Source: Deltaproteobacteria bacterium (GTDB taxonomy: Bacteria > Myxococcota_A > Polyangia > Haliangiales > Haliangiaceae). Taken from it: a stretch of DNA of 40,581 nucleotides. The translations under genes and the position numbers were made by a program. The stretch's first letter is position 1. Each line of letters begins with the position of its first letter. This document shows positions 28,234 to 36,814 of this stretch, piece by piece. Under the pieces are notes generated by a model, which saw only the letters and a program-made list of their open reading frames with translations, was not told the origin of the DNA and did no database searches. The stretch lies in assembly GCA_013813765.1 (NCBI GenBank), contig JACCRC010000112.1:1-40581 (forward strand). The letters are read 5' to 3'.

Positions 28234-29826
28234 TTACTTCACGTCGGGTCGCCTGGTTGCCCGTGGCTCGGGTGCGGGCTCGTTCGACCACTGCATGATT
28301 CGCTCGGGAAGCCCGGTGGTCAGCTTCGAGTACTGGGTCTGGAGTGGTCCGATGATGGCGACGCCGTCATCGCTGATCACGTACTCGCGGATGTCCTTCA
28401 CGTGGTTACCGCCGCGCATCTTGACCACGACGATCAGCTTGCGGAGCTGGCCATCGATCTCGACGTAGCGGAGTCGGATGATGTCGTCGGTCAGGAACGA
28501 GATGGCGTAGTGGCTAAACTCGAACTTGGTGAAGCTGTCCTCGATCTCGACGGTGGTGAGGATCGTCACGCCCGCACCCGTCAGCGCCGCGATCATGCGG
28601 TACAGCGATTCTCGGAAGTCCTCGCGGAACCCGGGCGCGAGCGCCATCTCGAATCCCACCAGCGAATCGATCACGAGGCGCTTGGCCTTGAGGCGCTTCA
28701 CCGCATCGAGGATCTCCTGCATCGTCTCGTCCACCGACAGGTCGAGTGGCCGCAGGTACAAGATCTCGAGGATTCCTTCCCGCTGAGGCTTCTCCAGGTC
28801 CAGCCCCAGAGTCCCGGCACGTGCGGCGTAGCCTTCGGGACGCTCCTCGAACACGGCCACGATCCCGGGTTCTCCGTTGCGGAGACCTTCGGTCATGAAG
28901 TGCGTCGCGATCGCCGACTTCCCGGTCCCCGAGGGGCCAGACACCAGCACGCTGTCTCCCTCGAACACGCCACCACCCAGCATCGTGTCCAGCTCGGGGA
29001 TCCCGGTGGAGAGCCGGCGCTGCGTGCGAGGTCTTCCCTTTCGTCCGACCATACCCAGGGTGCGCGAGAACGCCTGCATCCCATCATCGGTGATGCGGAC
29101 GGTGTGGCGCCCTGGCACCGACCCCTGGCCGCGCAGCTTCACGATCTGTAGCTTCCGCACCACCGAGTTACGCTCCGTATTCTGCGTCAGCCACAGCAAC
29201 CCGTCGGCGACGGTGAACACGGGATTGTCGCGCAGCTCGCCTTCGGTGTACTCGCCGATCAAGAACGTGGTTGCCTGCCAGCTGGTGAGGAACATCGCGC
29301 GCCGGTGGACGAAGGACTGGAGCGCCATGTCTCCGGCCTCACTCGTCACCTTGCGGGCCATGGTGCGGAACGAGTCCACCACCACCATGCTCGGACGAGC
29401 GGTCTCCACGGCGCTTCTGATCGCCTCGAGGACGCCTTCGAAGTCGCGCTCCACGACCGCTTCGCTCAGATCGATGAACCGGATCGCTTTGTTCAGCTTG
29501 GCGGGATTGAAGAACGAGTACTGCTGCTGGTAGCGCAGCATCTTCAGCGCCGATTCCCCGAGCACGGTGAAGTACAGGGCGGGACGTGCCGCCGTGGCAT
29601 TCGCGAACACGATCTGGTGCGCCAGTGTGGTCTTGCCACAGCCGGGTGCCCCTCCGATGATGTTGAACGAGAATTCGGGCAGTCCGCCGCCGAGGATTTC
29701 ATCGAGGCCGCGCACCCCGGTTGCCAGCTGACGAATCCGTGCCTTCGCGGGGACGCTCGCCTTCTCGGGCGAGGTCGCCTTCGGTGCCTTGGGCCGCCGG
29801 CTCTTGGTCTTGCTGGATGCAGTCAC
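28234..29826 (-). CDS. KaiC-like double-RecA ATPase
   Basis: The protein is 530 aa from the GTG at 29826 (GTGA overlap with the upstream gene; GAGGGG ribosome site). After a basic Lys/Pro N-terminus come two RecA-like domains. The first has Walker A GAPGCGKTT (59-67) but lacks the tandem catalytic Glu (FTVLGES). The second has GPSGTGKS (297-304) and the Glu pair FEE (327-328). In the KaiC autophosphorylation region the equivalent of Ser431 is kept (Ser443), while the Thr432 position is Phe444. The segment LRYVEIDGQLRKLIVVVKMRGGNH is characteristic of the family. There is no kaiA or kaiB here, so it is a KaiC-family signalling ATPase, not a demonstrated clock. Confidence 0.9.
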   Translation of the reverse strand: MTASSKTKSRRPKAPKATSPEKASVPAKARIRQLATGVRGLDEILGGGLPEFSFNIIGGAPGCGKTTLAHQIVFANATAARPALYFTVLGESALKMLRYQQQYSFFNPAKLNKAIRFIDLSEAVVERDFEGVLEAIRSAVETARPSMVVVDSFRTMARKVTSEAGDMALQSFVHRRAMFLTSWQATTFLIGEYTEGELRDNPVFTVADGLLWLTQNTERNSVVRKLQIVKLRGQGSVPGRHTVRITDDGMQAFSRTLGMVGRKGRPRTQRRLSTGIPELDTMLGGGVFEGDSVLVSGPSGTGKSAIATHFMTEGLRNGEPGIVAVFEERPEGYAARAGTLGLDLEKPQREGILEILYLRPLDLSVDETMQEILDAVKRLKAKRLVIDSLVGFEMALAPGFREDFRESLYRMIAALTGAGVTILTTVEIEDSFTKFEFSHYAISFLTDDIIRLRYVEIDGQLRKLIVVVKMRGGNHVKDIREYVISDDGVAIIGPLQTQYSKLTTGLPERIMQWSNEPAPEPRATRRPDVK

Positions 29827-30254
29827 GGTATCGTCCCCTCGTCGAAGTCCAGGTCGGAAAGACTGACCCTCGGCCACGTGTCATGCACGAGCCTCAACAT
29901 GAGCGCCTCCCCGACAAACGTCACCAGGAGTCCGAGGAGGTGAGCCACCAGGACAACCTCGCCATCGGTGAAGCGACGCTTGCGGTTCCCGTCATCGCTG
30001 CTCAGACCTTCGATCGCTCCATCCGGTAGGAGGTGCACCGCGCTCAACTCGGGTGCCTCTGACTTGGCGAGGTTCAGCGCGCGAGCGAGCAGTGCGCGGT
30101 ATCCGCCGGCTCCGAGGAACGTGCTGAGGACCTGACGGAGCCTGTCGGTGACACGACGGGCGGCCGGTAGTCGTCCAGCGCGCTTGCCCGCAGACGACTC
30201 GAGCTCCAGAAGCCGCTCTGCCGCGGTCCTCAGCTCCAACGTCGCGCGCGTCAT
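29823..30254 (-). CDS. Unknown 143-aa protein leading the KaiC cassette
   Basis: It starts at the ATG at 30254, preceded by GGAGG at five bases; its stop overlaps the KaiC-like gene's GTG by 4. The N-terminus is helical (about 1-45). The middle contains FLGAGGYRALLARALNLAKSEAPEL, followed by a GxLxGL-like segment (GAIEGLSSDDGN). The C-terminus has an amphipathic hydrophobic helix (VLVAHLLGLLVTFVGEALMLRLVHDTWP) and an acidic end. I cannot name the family, though the pattern looks conserved and not random. The strict coupling suggests a partner or regulator of the KaiC-like ATPase. The open frame continues upstream to 30626, but only through antisense of the PilZ-gene remnant. Confidence 0.78.
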   Translation of the reverse strand: MTRATLELRTAAERLLELESSAGKRAGRLPAARRVTDRLRQVLSTFLGAGGYRALLARALNLAKSEAPELSAVHLLPDGAIEGLSSDDGNRKRRFTDGEVVLVAHLLGLLVTFVGEALMLRLVHDTWPRVSLSDLDFDEGTIP

Positions 30255-30340
30255 CCATGCCTCCGCAGCTGGATCGGGATACCACGCCGCCGGCGCCGAG
30301 GGATGGGTGCCGAGGGCGAGTGAGGCCTCACGGGCATCAG

Positions 30341-30501
30341 CGAGGACGCCGACCGGATGATCGCGAAGCTCGACAAGGCGCTGGTCGTTCAGATCTGGTT
30401 CGACGACCGGCTCGGCCGGCATGACGACCGGCTCCGCCGGCACCGGCACCGGCTCGGCCGAGAAGCCCGCCGGCACTGGCTCGGCAGGCACTGGCTCGGC
30501 G
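30341..30501 (+). pseudogene. Remnant copy of the PilZ-PEGA gene 3' end
   Basis: Bases 30341-30374 are identical to 26211-26244 of the PilZ-PEGA gene (34 of 34, by direct comparison). The next stretch to 30392 matches 26254-26274 with 16 of 18 around the shared GTTCAG after a 12-base gap. After skipping about 85 bases of the gene, 30392-30482 matches 26359-26449 at about 89%, with a further partial match to 30501. Orientation is the same. The copy has no start, and both boundaries are abrupt. Encoded fragments include MIAKLDKALVVQ versus MIAKLDEKLEKAPVVQ in the parent. It is a decayed duplicate. Confidence 0.8.
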
Positions 30502-30525
30502 TCCAGATCGTAAAATGGGACGTCG

Positions 30526-31380
30526 ATGGTGGCGGTGGCTTTGCGTGAATACGGACTGCAGATGCAGTCCGCCCTGTTGCGAACGATCGCGGCGGTGTTG
30601 CGCGCAGGTGCGGAGGATCCGGGCACGAGTAGCGCCGCCGTGCTCGCGGAGCTCGAGGGTGTCGAGCGCGAAATCGCCGAGCTTCCTCGTACCGACCGCC
30701 CGATGCTCGATCTCGCGCAGCGGCTCGGCTGGGGCGTTCACGAGATCGACTTCGTCTGGGTGACGCTCGCGCTCGCGGCCGATCCGCGAATGCTCGTGCA
30801 CGCGCGCGCACTCGACCCGGGTGCGGCGCAAGGCATGTCGCCGGCGCTGTACAGCCGGATCGCACGGCTCGACGCGACGAGCTCGCTCGCGATCGGGCGC
30901 GCGATGCATCCGGATCGACCGCTGCCGCGCAGCGGTTTGCTCGTCGGTGCGCCCGGAACGTGGCTGCCGACCAGCACGCCGTGGAGCCCGGTCACCGAGC
31001 TGCTCCACTATCTGCTTCGCGAGCACGGCGAACAGCTGCCGATCGGAGTCACGCAGATCGAGGAGCCTGCGGAGATCGTCCTCGATGACGATCAGCGCGA
31101 GGCCATCCACATGATGCGGGCGACCCTCGCCCGCGAGATCTTGCACGCGCGGAGCCCGGCGTCGGTCGTCTCTTTTGGCTTGCCCCAACGACGCTCGAGC
31201 TCATCGCGAATTGCGTTCCCATCGACGGGGGCGGCGCCGGGCTGGACTCGCAACTTGATGCGCGAGATGCGTCCCTTGGTGATCGATACCGTCGCGCTCG
31301 ACATGCCCAGGTCCCATTCCCCAGGCGGTAGCTCGAGAATTGCCAGTGTCGGATCTCTCGAAACGATCCACCGAGAATAG
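30526..31380 (+). pseudogene. Probable truncated gene: N-terminal domain of an AAA+-type protein
   Basis: The first about 205 codons read as real protein: MVAVALREYGLQMQSALLRT, LGWGVHEIDFVWVTLALAAD, GMSPALYSRIARLDATSSLAIG, HPDRPLPRSGLLVG, SPVTELLHYLLREHGEQLP. The pattern resembles the winged-helix N-terminal region that precedes the ATPase in large myxobacterial AAA+ proteins, but this is a tentative match. After about 31150 the frame enters the antisense of the broken lipoprotein gene and becomes Ser/Arg noise. No Walker A motif is reached, so the gene looks cut off. TAAAAT at 30511-30516 nine bases upstream could be its -10 element. Confidence 0.5.
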
Positions 31381-31963
31381 GTGTCGAGCGCTGCCTCGGA
31401 TTGCCCCGGCAACGGCCCGCCACCGGACGCGAGCTCGTCCGGTGCCTTACGCACCCGCTCCAATGTCGAAACATCATAGGAAAGGTCGACACCCTCCTTC
31501 GAACGCGCTCGGAGATTGATCGCAGGAAACCGAGCTTTGATCCGCGCGATCGGATTGAACCAAACTGCGTAGCCTGACGGGTCGGGAGTCAGGGGACCCC
31601 ACGCCGCGTCGATGACGCCCTGATGCAGACCGGTTTGCCAACCCAGATGCTCGGCACGGTCGGCATTGCACCATCCACGTACATGGTGAGCCCCTCTGCT
31701 TGAAGCCCACCTTCTTGATCGAGCCGAGGCGACTTCGCGCGAATCTCGTCGAGCGTTGGCGGCCAGCTCAGATTCGACAGTTGTGCGGGTAGCGCCGGCG
31801 CCGGCGGCGATGGCCATGAGCTCTCGGTCATCACAGCAGACCCGTTCTCAGGCAGGTCGTCCTTCGTCCGTGCTGGCTCGTCGTCGCAACGCTTGCACCC
31901 AACGGTGCTGCACATGCAAGCCAAACTCAGCAGCGCGAGGAGCGCAGCATCTGTAGGCCGCAT
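31092..31963 (-). pseudogene. Frameshifted, 3'-truncated exported/lipoprotein gene (WGxP family)
   Basis: The N-terminal part from the ATG at 31963 has a signal-like start (MRPTDAALLALLSLACMCST, then VGCKRCDDEP) and is read to a stop at 31589. The rest continues in another minus frame from about 31660 (TGLHQGVIDAAWGPLTPDP) to 31092. A one-base shift between about 31600 and 31660 would join them. The joined product resembles the intact gene at 36815: two WGxP motifs (AAWGPL, RRWGKPKE), each after a beta-hairpin and helix, and similar WF and RFPAINL segments. About 40 residues expected after the second WGxP are missing where it meets the truncated plus-strand gene. Confidence 0.6.
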
Positions 31964-32033
31964 TGCAGGCAAGTCTACATGTTGATCGCAGCGCCGCGCC
32001 CGATCACGCGATGTGAACTCCGCGACCGTCGTT

Positions 32034-32405
32034 CTAGCGTTGTGTGCCGTCGGACTCCAGCGCCTCGTTCACCCAGGAGAAGCCGACGATGTCCCGCCAC
32101 TGCACGGCCTGCGGATCCTGGACGTACGACTCGTAGAGGCCGCAGTCTGCGCAGACGTACGCCTCCAGCTTGCCGAGAAGCCGGGACACGTCGCCTAACA
32201 CGAACGTGCCGGTCTTGATGACCTCCATGCTCTCGCCCACCATGCGCGGGACGACCGAGTCGTCCATGTGATGCACAACGATCGGTACGCCGGGGCCGAC
32301 CTTGTCACTGCCATGGTCTACCTGCACGTGCCTGGCGTCGATCTGCGTCGCGACGTGGCCGATGCGGAGGCTGTCGCACTTCGGACACTGCTTGGAGCGC
32401 TTCAT
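32034..32405 (-). CDS. Small zinc-ribbon protein, unknown function
   Basis: The protein is 123 aa from the ATG at 32405. An N-terminal CPKCDSLRIGHV and a later CADCGLYESYV form a four-Cys zinc-ribbon. The middle (VPIVVHHMDDSVVPRMVGES) is beta-rich. It resembles short nucleic-acid-binding or redox-inert zinc proteins, but I do not recognise a named family. It follows the VWA gene by 20 bases on the same strand. TACGCT at 32412-32417 ends six bases before the ATG, so it may also have its own leaderless transcript. Confidence 0.72.
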   Translation of the reverse strand: MKRSKQCPKCDSLRIGHVATQIDARHVQVDHGSDKVGPGVPIVVHHMDDSVVPRMVGESMEVIKTGTFVLGDVSRLLGKLEAYVCADCGLYESYVQDPQAVQWRDIVGFSWVNEALESDGTQR

Positions 32406-32425
32406 GCGCCGAGCGTAGCCGGTGG

Positions 32426-33655
32426 TTAGCGAATGCCGCCGGCCATCTTGACCCATTTGCTGGGGTCACCGACCTGCGGACGCTGGCCGCCGCGCACGAG
32501 ATAGCGCACGCCCTGTGCGAGACCGTCGAGGGTGAGTGGCCACATGCCGAACACGCTCGCGATCACCTCGATCGTCGTGCCGGGCCAGAACCGATCGGGC
32601 TCGGGGTTGAACCACGCGGCGCTGCGGAAGTGCGCGGCGAGCCGGCGCAGCCACTCGTGACCCGAGGCGCGCGCCTGCGCGTAGAGGTACATCGAGCCGC
32701 CGGGATCGAGGAGCTCGGCCGGGTGCATCAGCGCGTCGCCGACCATCACGAGCTTCTCGTCGCGGTCGGAGGTCGCGAGGAGATCCGCGACCTGGACGGG
32801 TTTCCGGAACTCCGCGTCCTCGTAGACGGTGTTGTAGACGCAGTTGTGGAAGTAGTAGCTGCGGAACTTCGCGAACCGGCCGGAGCGGGACGCGGCGGTG
32901 AACAGCCGCGACATCAGCTCGCTGTGCGGATCCATCGAGCCGCCGACGTCCATCATCAGGATGACCTTGACGCGGTTGCGCCTCGGCGGCCGGAACACGA
33001 TCTCGATGTCGCCGGCATTCTTGCAGGTCTTGTCGATCGTCTCGTCGAGATCGAGCTCCTCGAGCGCGCCCTCGCGACCGAGCTTGCGGAGGCCGCGCAG
33101 CGCGACATCGATCTGACGAACGTCGAGCACGACATCGCGGCGGTACTCGCGGAACCGGCGCTCGTCGGCGACGGCCATCGCGCTGCGGCCACCGCCGCCA
33201 CCGACACGCATCCCGTTCGGGTTCTTGCCGCCGGTGCCGAACGGCGACGTGCCGCCTGTTCCGATCCAGCGGTTGCCGCCGTCGTGGCGCTCCTTCTGCT
33301 CCTTGAGCCGCTGCGCGAACATCTCGCGCAGCTTCTCGAGGTCCATGCCCTCGAGCAGCTTCCGCTGCTCCGCGGTCAGCGCATCGAACGCCTTCGGATC
33401 GTTCAGCCACTCGAGCAGCTGCTCGGTGAGCTGGAGCGCCTGCGGATAGATGTCCTTGAAGTAGGCGAGGAACGCCTCGTCGTACGCGTCGTAGAGCGCG
33501 ATGTCCTTCACGCACAGCGTGCGCGCGAGCCGGTAGAAGCCGTCGAGCGAGCTCTCGTGGAGCCCGAGCGCCATGGCCTCCATCAGCGCCATCCACTCGT
33601 GCGTCGACACGGGGACCTTGCGCTGGCGCAGCTCGTAGAGGAAGTCGATCAGCAA
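32426..33655 (-). CDS. VWA-domain protein (CoxE-like), MoxR partner
   Basis: The protein is 409 aa from a TTG start with GAAGGG nine bases upstream. The N-terminal helical part (1-125) and a Gly-rich linker ([20 protein letters not shown]) lead to a von Willebrand A domain. Its metal site reads DVGGS (236-240) instead of the classical DxSxS, a variant that keeps Asp and the last Ser. It belongs to the COG3552/CoxE type. MoxR ATPases and VWA proteins work as pairs in metal-cofactor insertion or complex assembly. The moxR gene ends 13 bases upstream, so they form an operon. The target is unknown; no CO dehydrogenase gene is in the window. Confidence 0.87.
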   Translation of the reverse strand: MLIDFLYELRQRKVPVSTHEWMALMEAMALGLHESSLDGFYRLARTLCVKDIALYDAYDEAFLAYFKDIYPQALQLTEQLLEWLNDPKAFDALTAEQRKLLEGMDLEKLREMFAQRLKEQKERHDGGNRWIGTGGTSPFGTGGKNPNGMRVGGGGGRSAMAVADERRFREYRRDVVLDVRQIDVALRGLRKLGREGALEELDLDETIDKTCKNAGDIEIVFRPPRRNRVKVILMMDVGGSMDPHSELMSRLFTAASRSGRFAKFRSYYFHNCVYNTVYEDAEFRKPVQVADLLATSDRDEKLVMVGDALMHPAELLDPGGSMYLYAQARASGHEWLRRLAAHFRSAAWFNPEPDRFWPGTTIEVIASVFGMWPLTLDGLAQGVRYLVRGGQRPQVGDPSKWVKMAGGIR

Positions 33656-33668
33656 GGGCGATTTCCCT

Positions 33669-34496
<828 letters not shown>

Positions 34497-34503
34497 CCCG
34501 CCG

Positions 34504-34509
34504 ACCTTA
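34504..34509 (-). promoter_or_regulatory. Candidate -10 element (TAAGGT) of the moxR-VWA operon
   Basis: The hexamer lies seven bases before the moxR ATG. The spacing suggests that transcription begins at or next to the start codon. Confidence 0.3.
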
Positions 34510-34544
34510 GCGCATTTCCCAAGAAACGGTCAGCCCTGACTGAA

Positions 34545-34805
34545 TCAGCGCTTGGTCTTGCCGGTGATGTAGCCGTCGGCAACGCCGTACAGCCACACCG
34601 CGCCGTAGACCAGCGCCGCAGCGCCGCCGAGCAGTGGGATCGCGCCGATAAAGCTCGATCCGGCGACCACGGCGACCGCAAACACACCGATCGCCTTGTC
34701 GGTCTCTCCGTTGACGAGCTGACCGACGCCGGGGATCACCGCGCTGCACACCGCAGGGACCACACCGTTGCCACCGCTGCCACGTCGAACGAGCGCCTTG
34801 CTCAT
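34545..34805 (-). CDS. Small TM2-like membrane protein
   Basis: The protein is 86 aa with two or three hydrophobic helices. The motif VIPGVGQLVNGETDKAIGVFAVAV recalls TM2-domain proteins (P-G-x-G-x-x-N/Y-G). The C-terminus is VADGYITGKTKR. Likely an inner-membrane protein of unknown function. Confidence 0.68.
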   Translation of the reverse strand: MSKALVRRGSGGNGVVPAVCSAVIPGVGQLVNGETDKAIGVFAVAVVAGSSFIGAIPLLGGAAALVYGAVWLYGVADGYITGKTKR

Positions 34806-34812
34806 GCGGACG

Positions 34813-34935
34813 TTATGACACGGACAGGAGCGCCGTGACCAACGAGGCGACGATCATGCCGATTCCGGCGAAGAAGAACGGGACATCACGGCGAGCGAGA
34901 CGGTGGCGCTGAGTAACTTGTTCCAGAGTAGACAT
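34813..34935 (-). CDS. Tiny single-pass membrane protein (40 aa), tentative
   Basis: A 40-aa frame: MSTLEQVTQRHRLARRDV followed by one hydrophobic helix (PFFFAGIGMIVASLVTALLSVS). The basic N-terminus and helix fit the positive-inside rule. The frame is open upstream to 35034, so a 73-aa version is possible, but I see no Shine-Dalgarno for either. It is seven bases upstream of the TM2-like gene. Confidence 0.4.
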   Translation of the reverse strand: MSTLEQVTQRHRLARRDVPFFFAGIGMIVASLVTALLSVS

Positions 34936-35089
34936 GACCGCTGTCTGGAGCACATCGCGGACCAGATCCGGAGACAGCGGTTTCAGTGCATTAGGGCTGT
35001 CCGTTCGTCCCGCAAGCGGACACCGTCCGGACACCTGGACAGCGGGCCGTTCACAGCGTGACGCGCTGGCAACGCTGAACGCGGATTAC
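34936..35089. other. Intergenic region after the first FadL-type gene
   Basis: No clear gene. It contains short inverted repeats (for example CAGCG-TGACG-CGCTG near 35057-35071) without a T-run, and several GGACA-type words. It may hold the end of the FadL transcript. Confidence 0.25.
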
Positions 35090-36772
35090 TTAGAAGGACG
35101 TCGAGAAGCCGAGCATGAACAAGATGTAGTGGCTCTTGAACGTGCCCTGGTTGTAGGGGTTCTCGGTCTGGAACTTCGGCTGCAGAAGCGGATTCGTCGG
35201 GTCGGGCCCCTGCCGGTCGTCGAGCGCACGATCCTGACCGTTGCCCGCGCAGCCGAACGTGCCCGCGGCGCCGGTCGGGTTGCAGTCCGACCCATCGGCC
35301 GACGCTCCCGGGTTCGTGTTCGTGCCCTCGTAGACAAAGCCACCGCCCGCGTTGATCTGCCACTTCTTGGCCTTGTAGGCACCGCCGACGGCGAACGTGG
35401 TGCGCGCCGCGCCATCGAGGTTCGCGCGCAGCCAGCCGGTGCGCGCGGCCTTCGTGTCGTACGCGATGCCGGCACGCACGACGACCTGGTTCGGATCGAG
35501 ACCCTCGCCGAGCGGCATGTGCCAGCTCCCACCGAGGCGCACGCCGAACGTGTCCTTGAGACCGTAGTTGAGGAAGTTCTTCTCGAGCGGCTGCGAGAAG
35601 GTCTGCGGCTGGCCGTTGACGTCGTTGTTGTAGAGGCCGGAGTCGATCACGACCTTGTACTGCTGCGGGCTCGTGCAGTCGGGATCCACCAGCGCGCCAT
35701 TCTCGTCGTGCTCGCACGACGCGCCCCAGTTCTCCCAGTTCAGGTTCAGCTCGACGTCGCCCTTGAGCGCGCCGTTCTCCCCGATGATCTTGTAGCGGCC
35801 GCCGATCGTCGCGTTCTGCGGCAGCTCGAGCGAGATGCACGCCTTCTGCTTCTCGAACGTGCCGCCGGTCGCGCACGACACCATGTCGTCGGGGACCGGA
35901 CCGAGCGACGTGTTCGTCGACACACCCGGCGCCTTCACGGACTGCGCGGTGCCCTTCGCGCGAATGATGAACGGCGAGTTGTAGACGGCGCCCAGCTCGA
36001 TGTTCGGCGTCGGGCGGTACGTCGCGCCGATTCCGAACGCCGGGATGAAGCCATCCTTGACCTCGGCGGTGAACAAGCTGTCCTGGTTCACGCTCTCGGT
36101 GACGTTGACCGGCGTGCCCCACACGGCGACCACGCTCTTGCTCTGCAGGCTGCCGGCGGTGAAGCGCGCACCGACGTCGAGCTTGTCGAAGATGCGATAG
36201 CTCGCCGCGATCGTCGGCAGTAGCAGCTTTGACTCCTGCTGGAGGATGTCGTAGCGCGTCGGCGGCGGCGCGATCTCCGGATCGCCGGGGTTCGCCGCGC
36301 TCGGGAACTTGTAGCCGCGGCTCATGTCGCGGAACGGATAGCCACTCGGCGCGTACAGCCCGACCGCGAGCCGGAGGCCGCAGACCTTGCCCATCAGGTC
36401 GCTGACCACCGCGATCACCGGGATCGGCTGGAACTTGCCGATGCCGAGGGGCGGCTTCGGATCGTTCTCGACGAGCGGATACGGCGTGCCCTCGTAGCCG
36501 GTGTCGAGATCCGGCGAGTCGTCGTAGGTGCCGCGCCGCTGGAACTCCATGAAGTAGCGGATGAAGGTGGTCGAGATCGTGATCGTCCAGCCCGTGGTCT
36601 TCGCGAGACCGGCCGGGTTCACGCTGAGGGCCTCGCCGTCGTCGACGGAGGCGACCGCCGCGCCCGCGCGCGAGGTCGACGTCGCGCCGCTGCCCGGCAA
36701 GAACAACCCGCCCGCGTGCGCCACGTGTGCGGTGACCAAACTGCTGGCGATCAGGAGCCCACCGAGCTTCAT
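35090..36772 (-). CDS. FadL/OmpP1-type outer-membrane protein, copy 1
   Basis: The protein is 560 aa from the ATG at 36772. The signal peptide is MKLGGLLIASSLVTAHVAHA. The mature N-terminus is GGLFLPGSGATSTSRAGAAVA, then the family motif ALSVNPAGLAK. This matches the FadL hatch segment, which starts inside the barrel in transporters of long-chain fatty acids or other hydrophobic compounds. Many alternating beta-strands follow, and the protein ends LFMLGFSTSF with the terminal Phe expected for outer-membrane assembly. It is about 100 residues longer than E. coli FadL. Its paralogue lies at 37640-39250. Confidence 0.87.
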   Translation of the reverse strand: MKLGGLLIASSLVTAHVAHAGGLFLPGSGATSTSRAGAAVASVDDGEALSVNPAGLAKTTGWTITISTTFIRYFMEFQRRGTYDDSPDLDTGYEGTPYPLVENDPKPPLGIGKFQPIPVIAVVSDLMGKVCGLRLAVGLYAPSGYPFRDMSRGYKFPSAANPGDPEIAPPPTRYDILQQESKLLLPTIAASYRIFDKLDVGARFTAGSLQSKSVVAVWGTPVNVTESVNQDSLFTAEVKDGFIPAFGIGATYRPTPNIELGAVYNSPFIIRAKGTAQSVKAPGVSTNTSLGPVPDDMVSCATGGTFEKQKACISLELPQNATIGGRYKIIGENGALKGDVELNLNWENWGASCEHDENGALVDPDCTSPQQYKVVIDSGLYNNDVNGQPQTFSQPLEKNFLNYGLKDTFGVRLGGSWHMPLGEGLDPNQVVVRAGIAYDTKAARTGWLRANLDGAARTTFAVGGAYKAKKWQINAGGGFVYEGTNTNPGASADGSDCNPTGAAGTFGCAGNGQDRALDDRQGPDPTNPLLQPKFQTENPYNQGTFKSHYILFMLGFSTSF

Positions 36773-36780
36773 GGTGGGTG

Positions 36781-36808
36781 AACCTAACCCAGTTTCGCGG
36801 TCTATGAT
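36781..36808. promoter_or_regulatory. Divergent promoter region with two -10-like hexamers
   Basis: Only 42 bases separate the divergent ATGs at 36772 and 36815. On the plus strand TATGAT (36803-36808) ends six bases before the ATG at 36815. On the minus strand TAGGTT (36781-36786) ends eight bases before the ATG at 36772. Neither gene has a Shine-Dalgarno. With so little space both transcripts must be leaderless or nearly so. Confidence 0.45.
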
Positions 36809-36814
36809 GCGGAC

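Noticed and set aside
26665..29151. 828-aa plus-strand frame across the kinase and KaiC-like genes
   Set aside because: Antisense shadow; it has no recognisable motif, while the minus strand carries complete domains.
28234..29826. A circadian clock locus
   Set aside because: Only a KaiC-family protein is present. There is no kaiA or kaiB, and one of the two autophosphorylation residues is Phe, so clock function is not claimed.
26590..30254. A classical transposon or genomic island
   Set aside because: No transposase, integrase, terminal inverted repeat or tRNA junction was found. Only the partial direct copy of the PilZ-gene end is seen.
30255..30626. N-terminal Pro/Glu/Val-rich extension of the 143-aa protein
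   Set aside because: The extension is the antisense of the PilZ-gene remnant. The ATG at 30254 has a good GGAGG five bases upstream.
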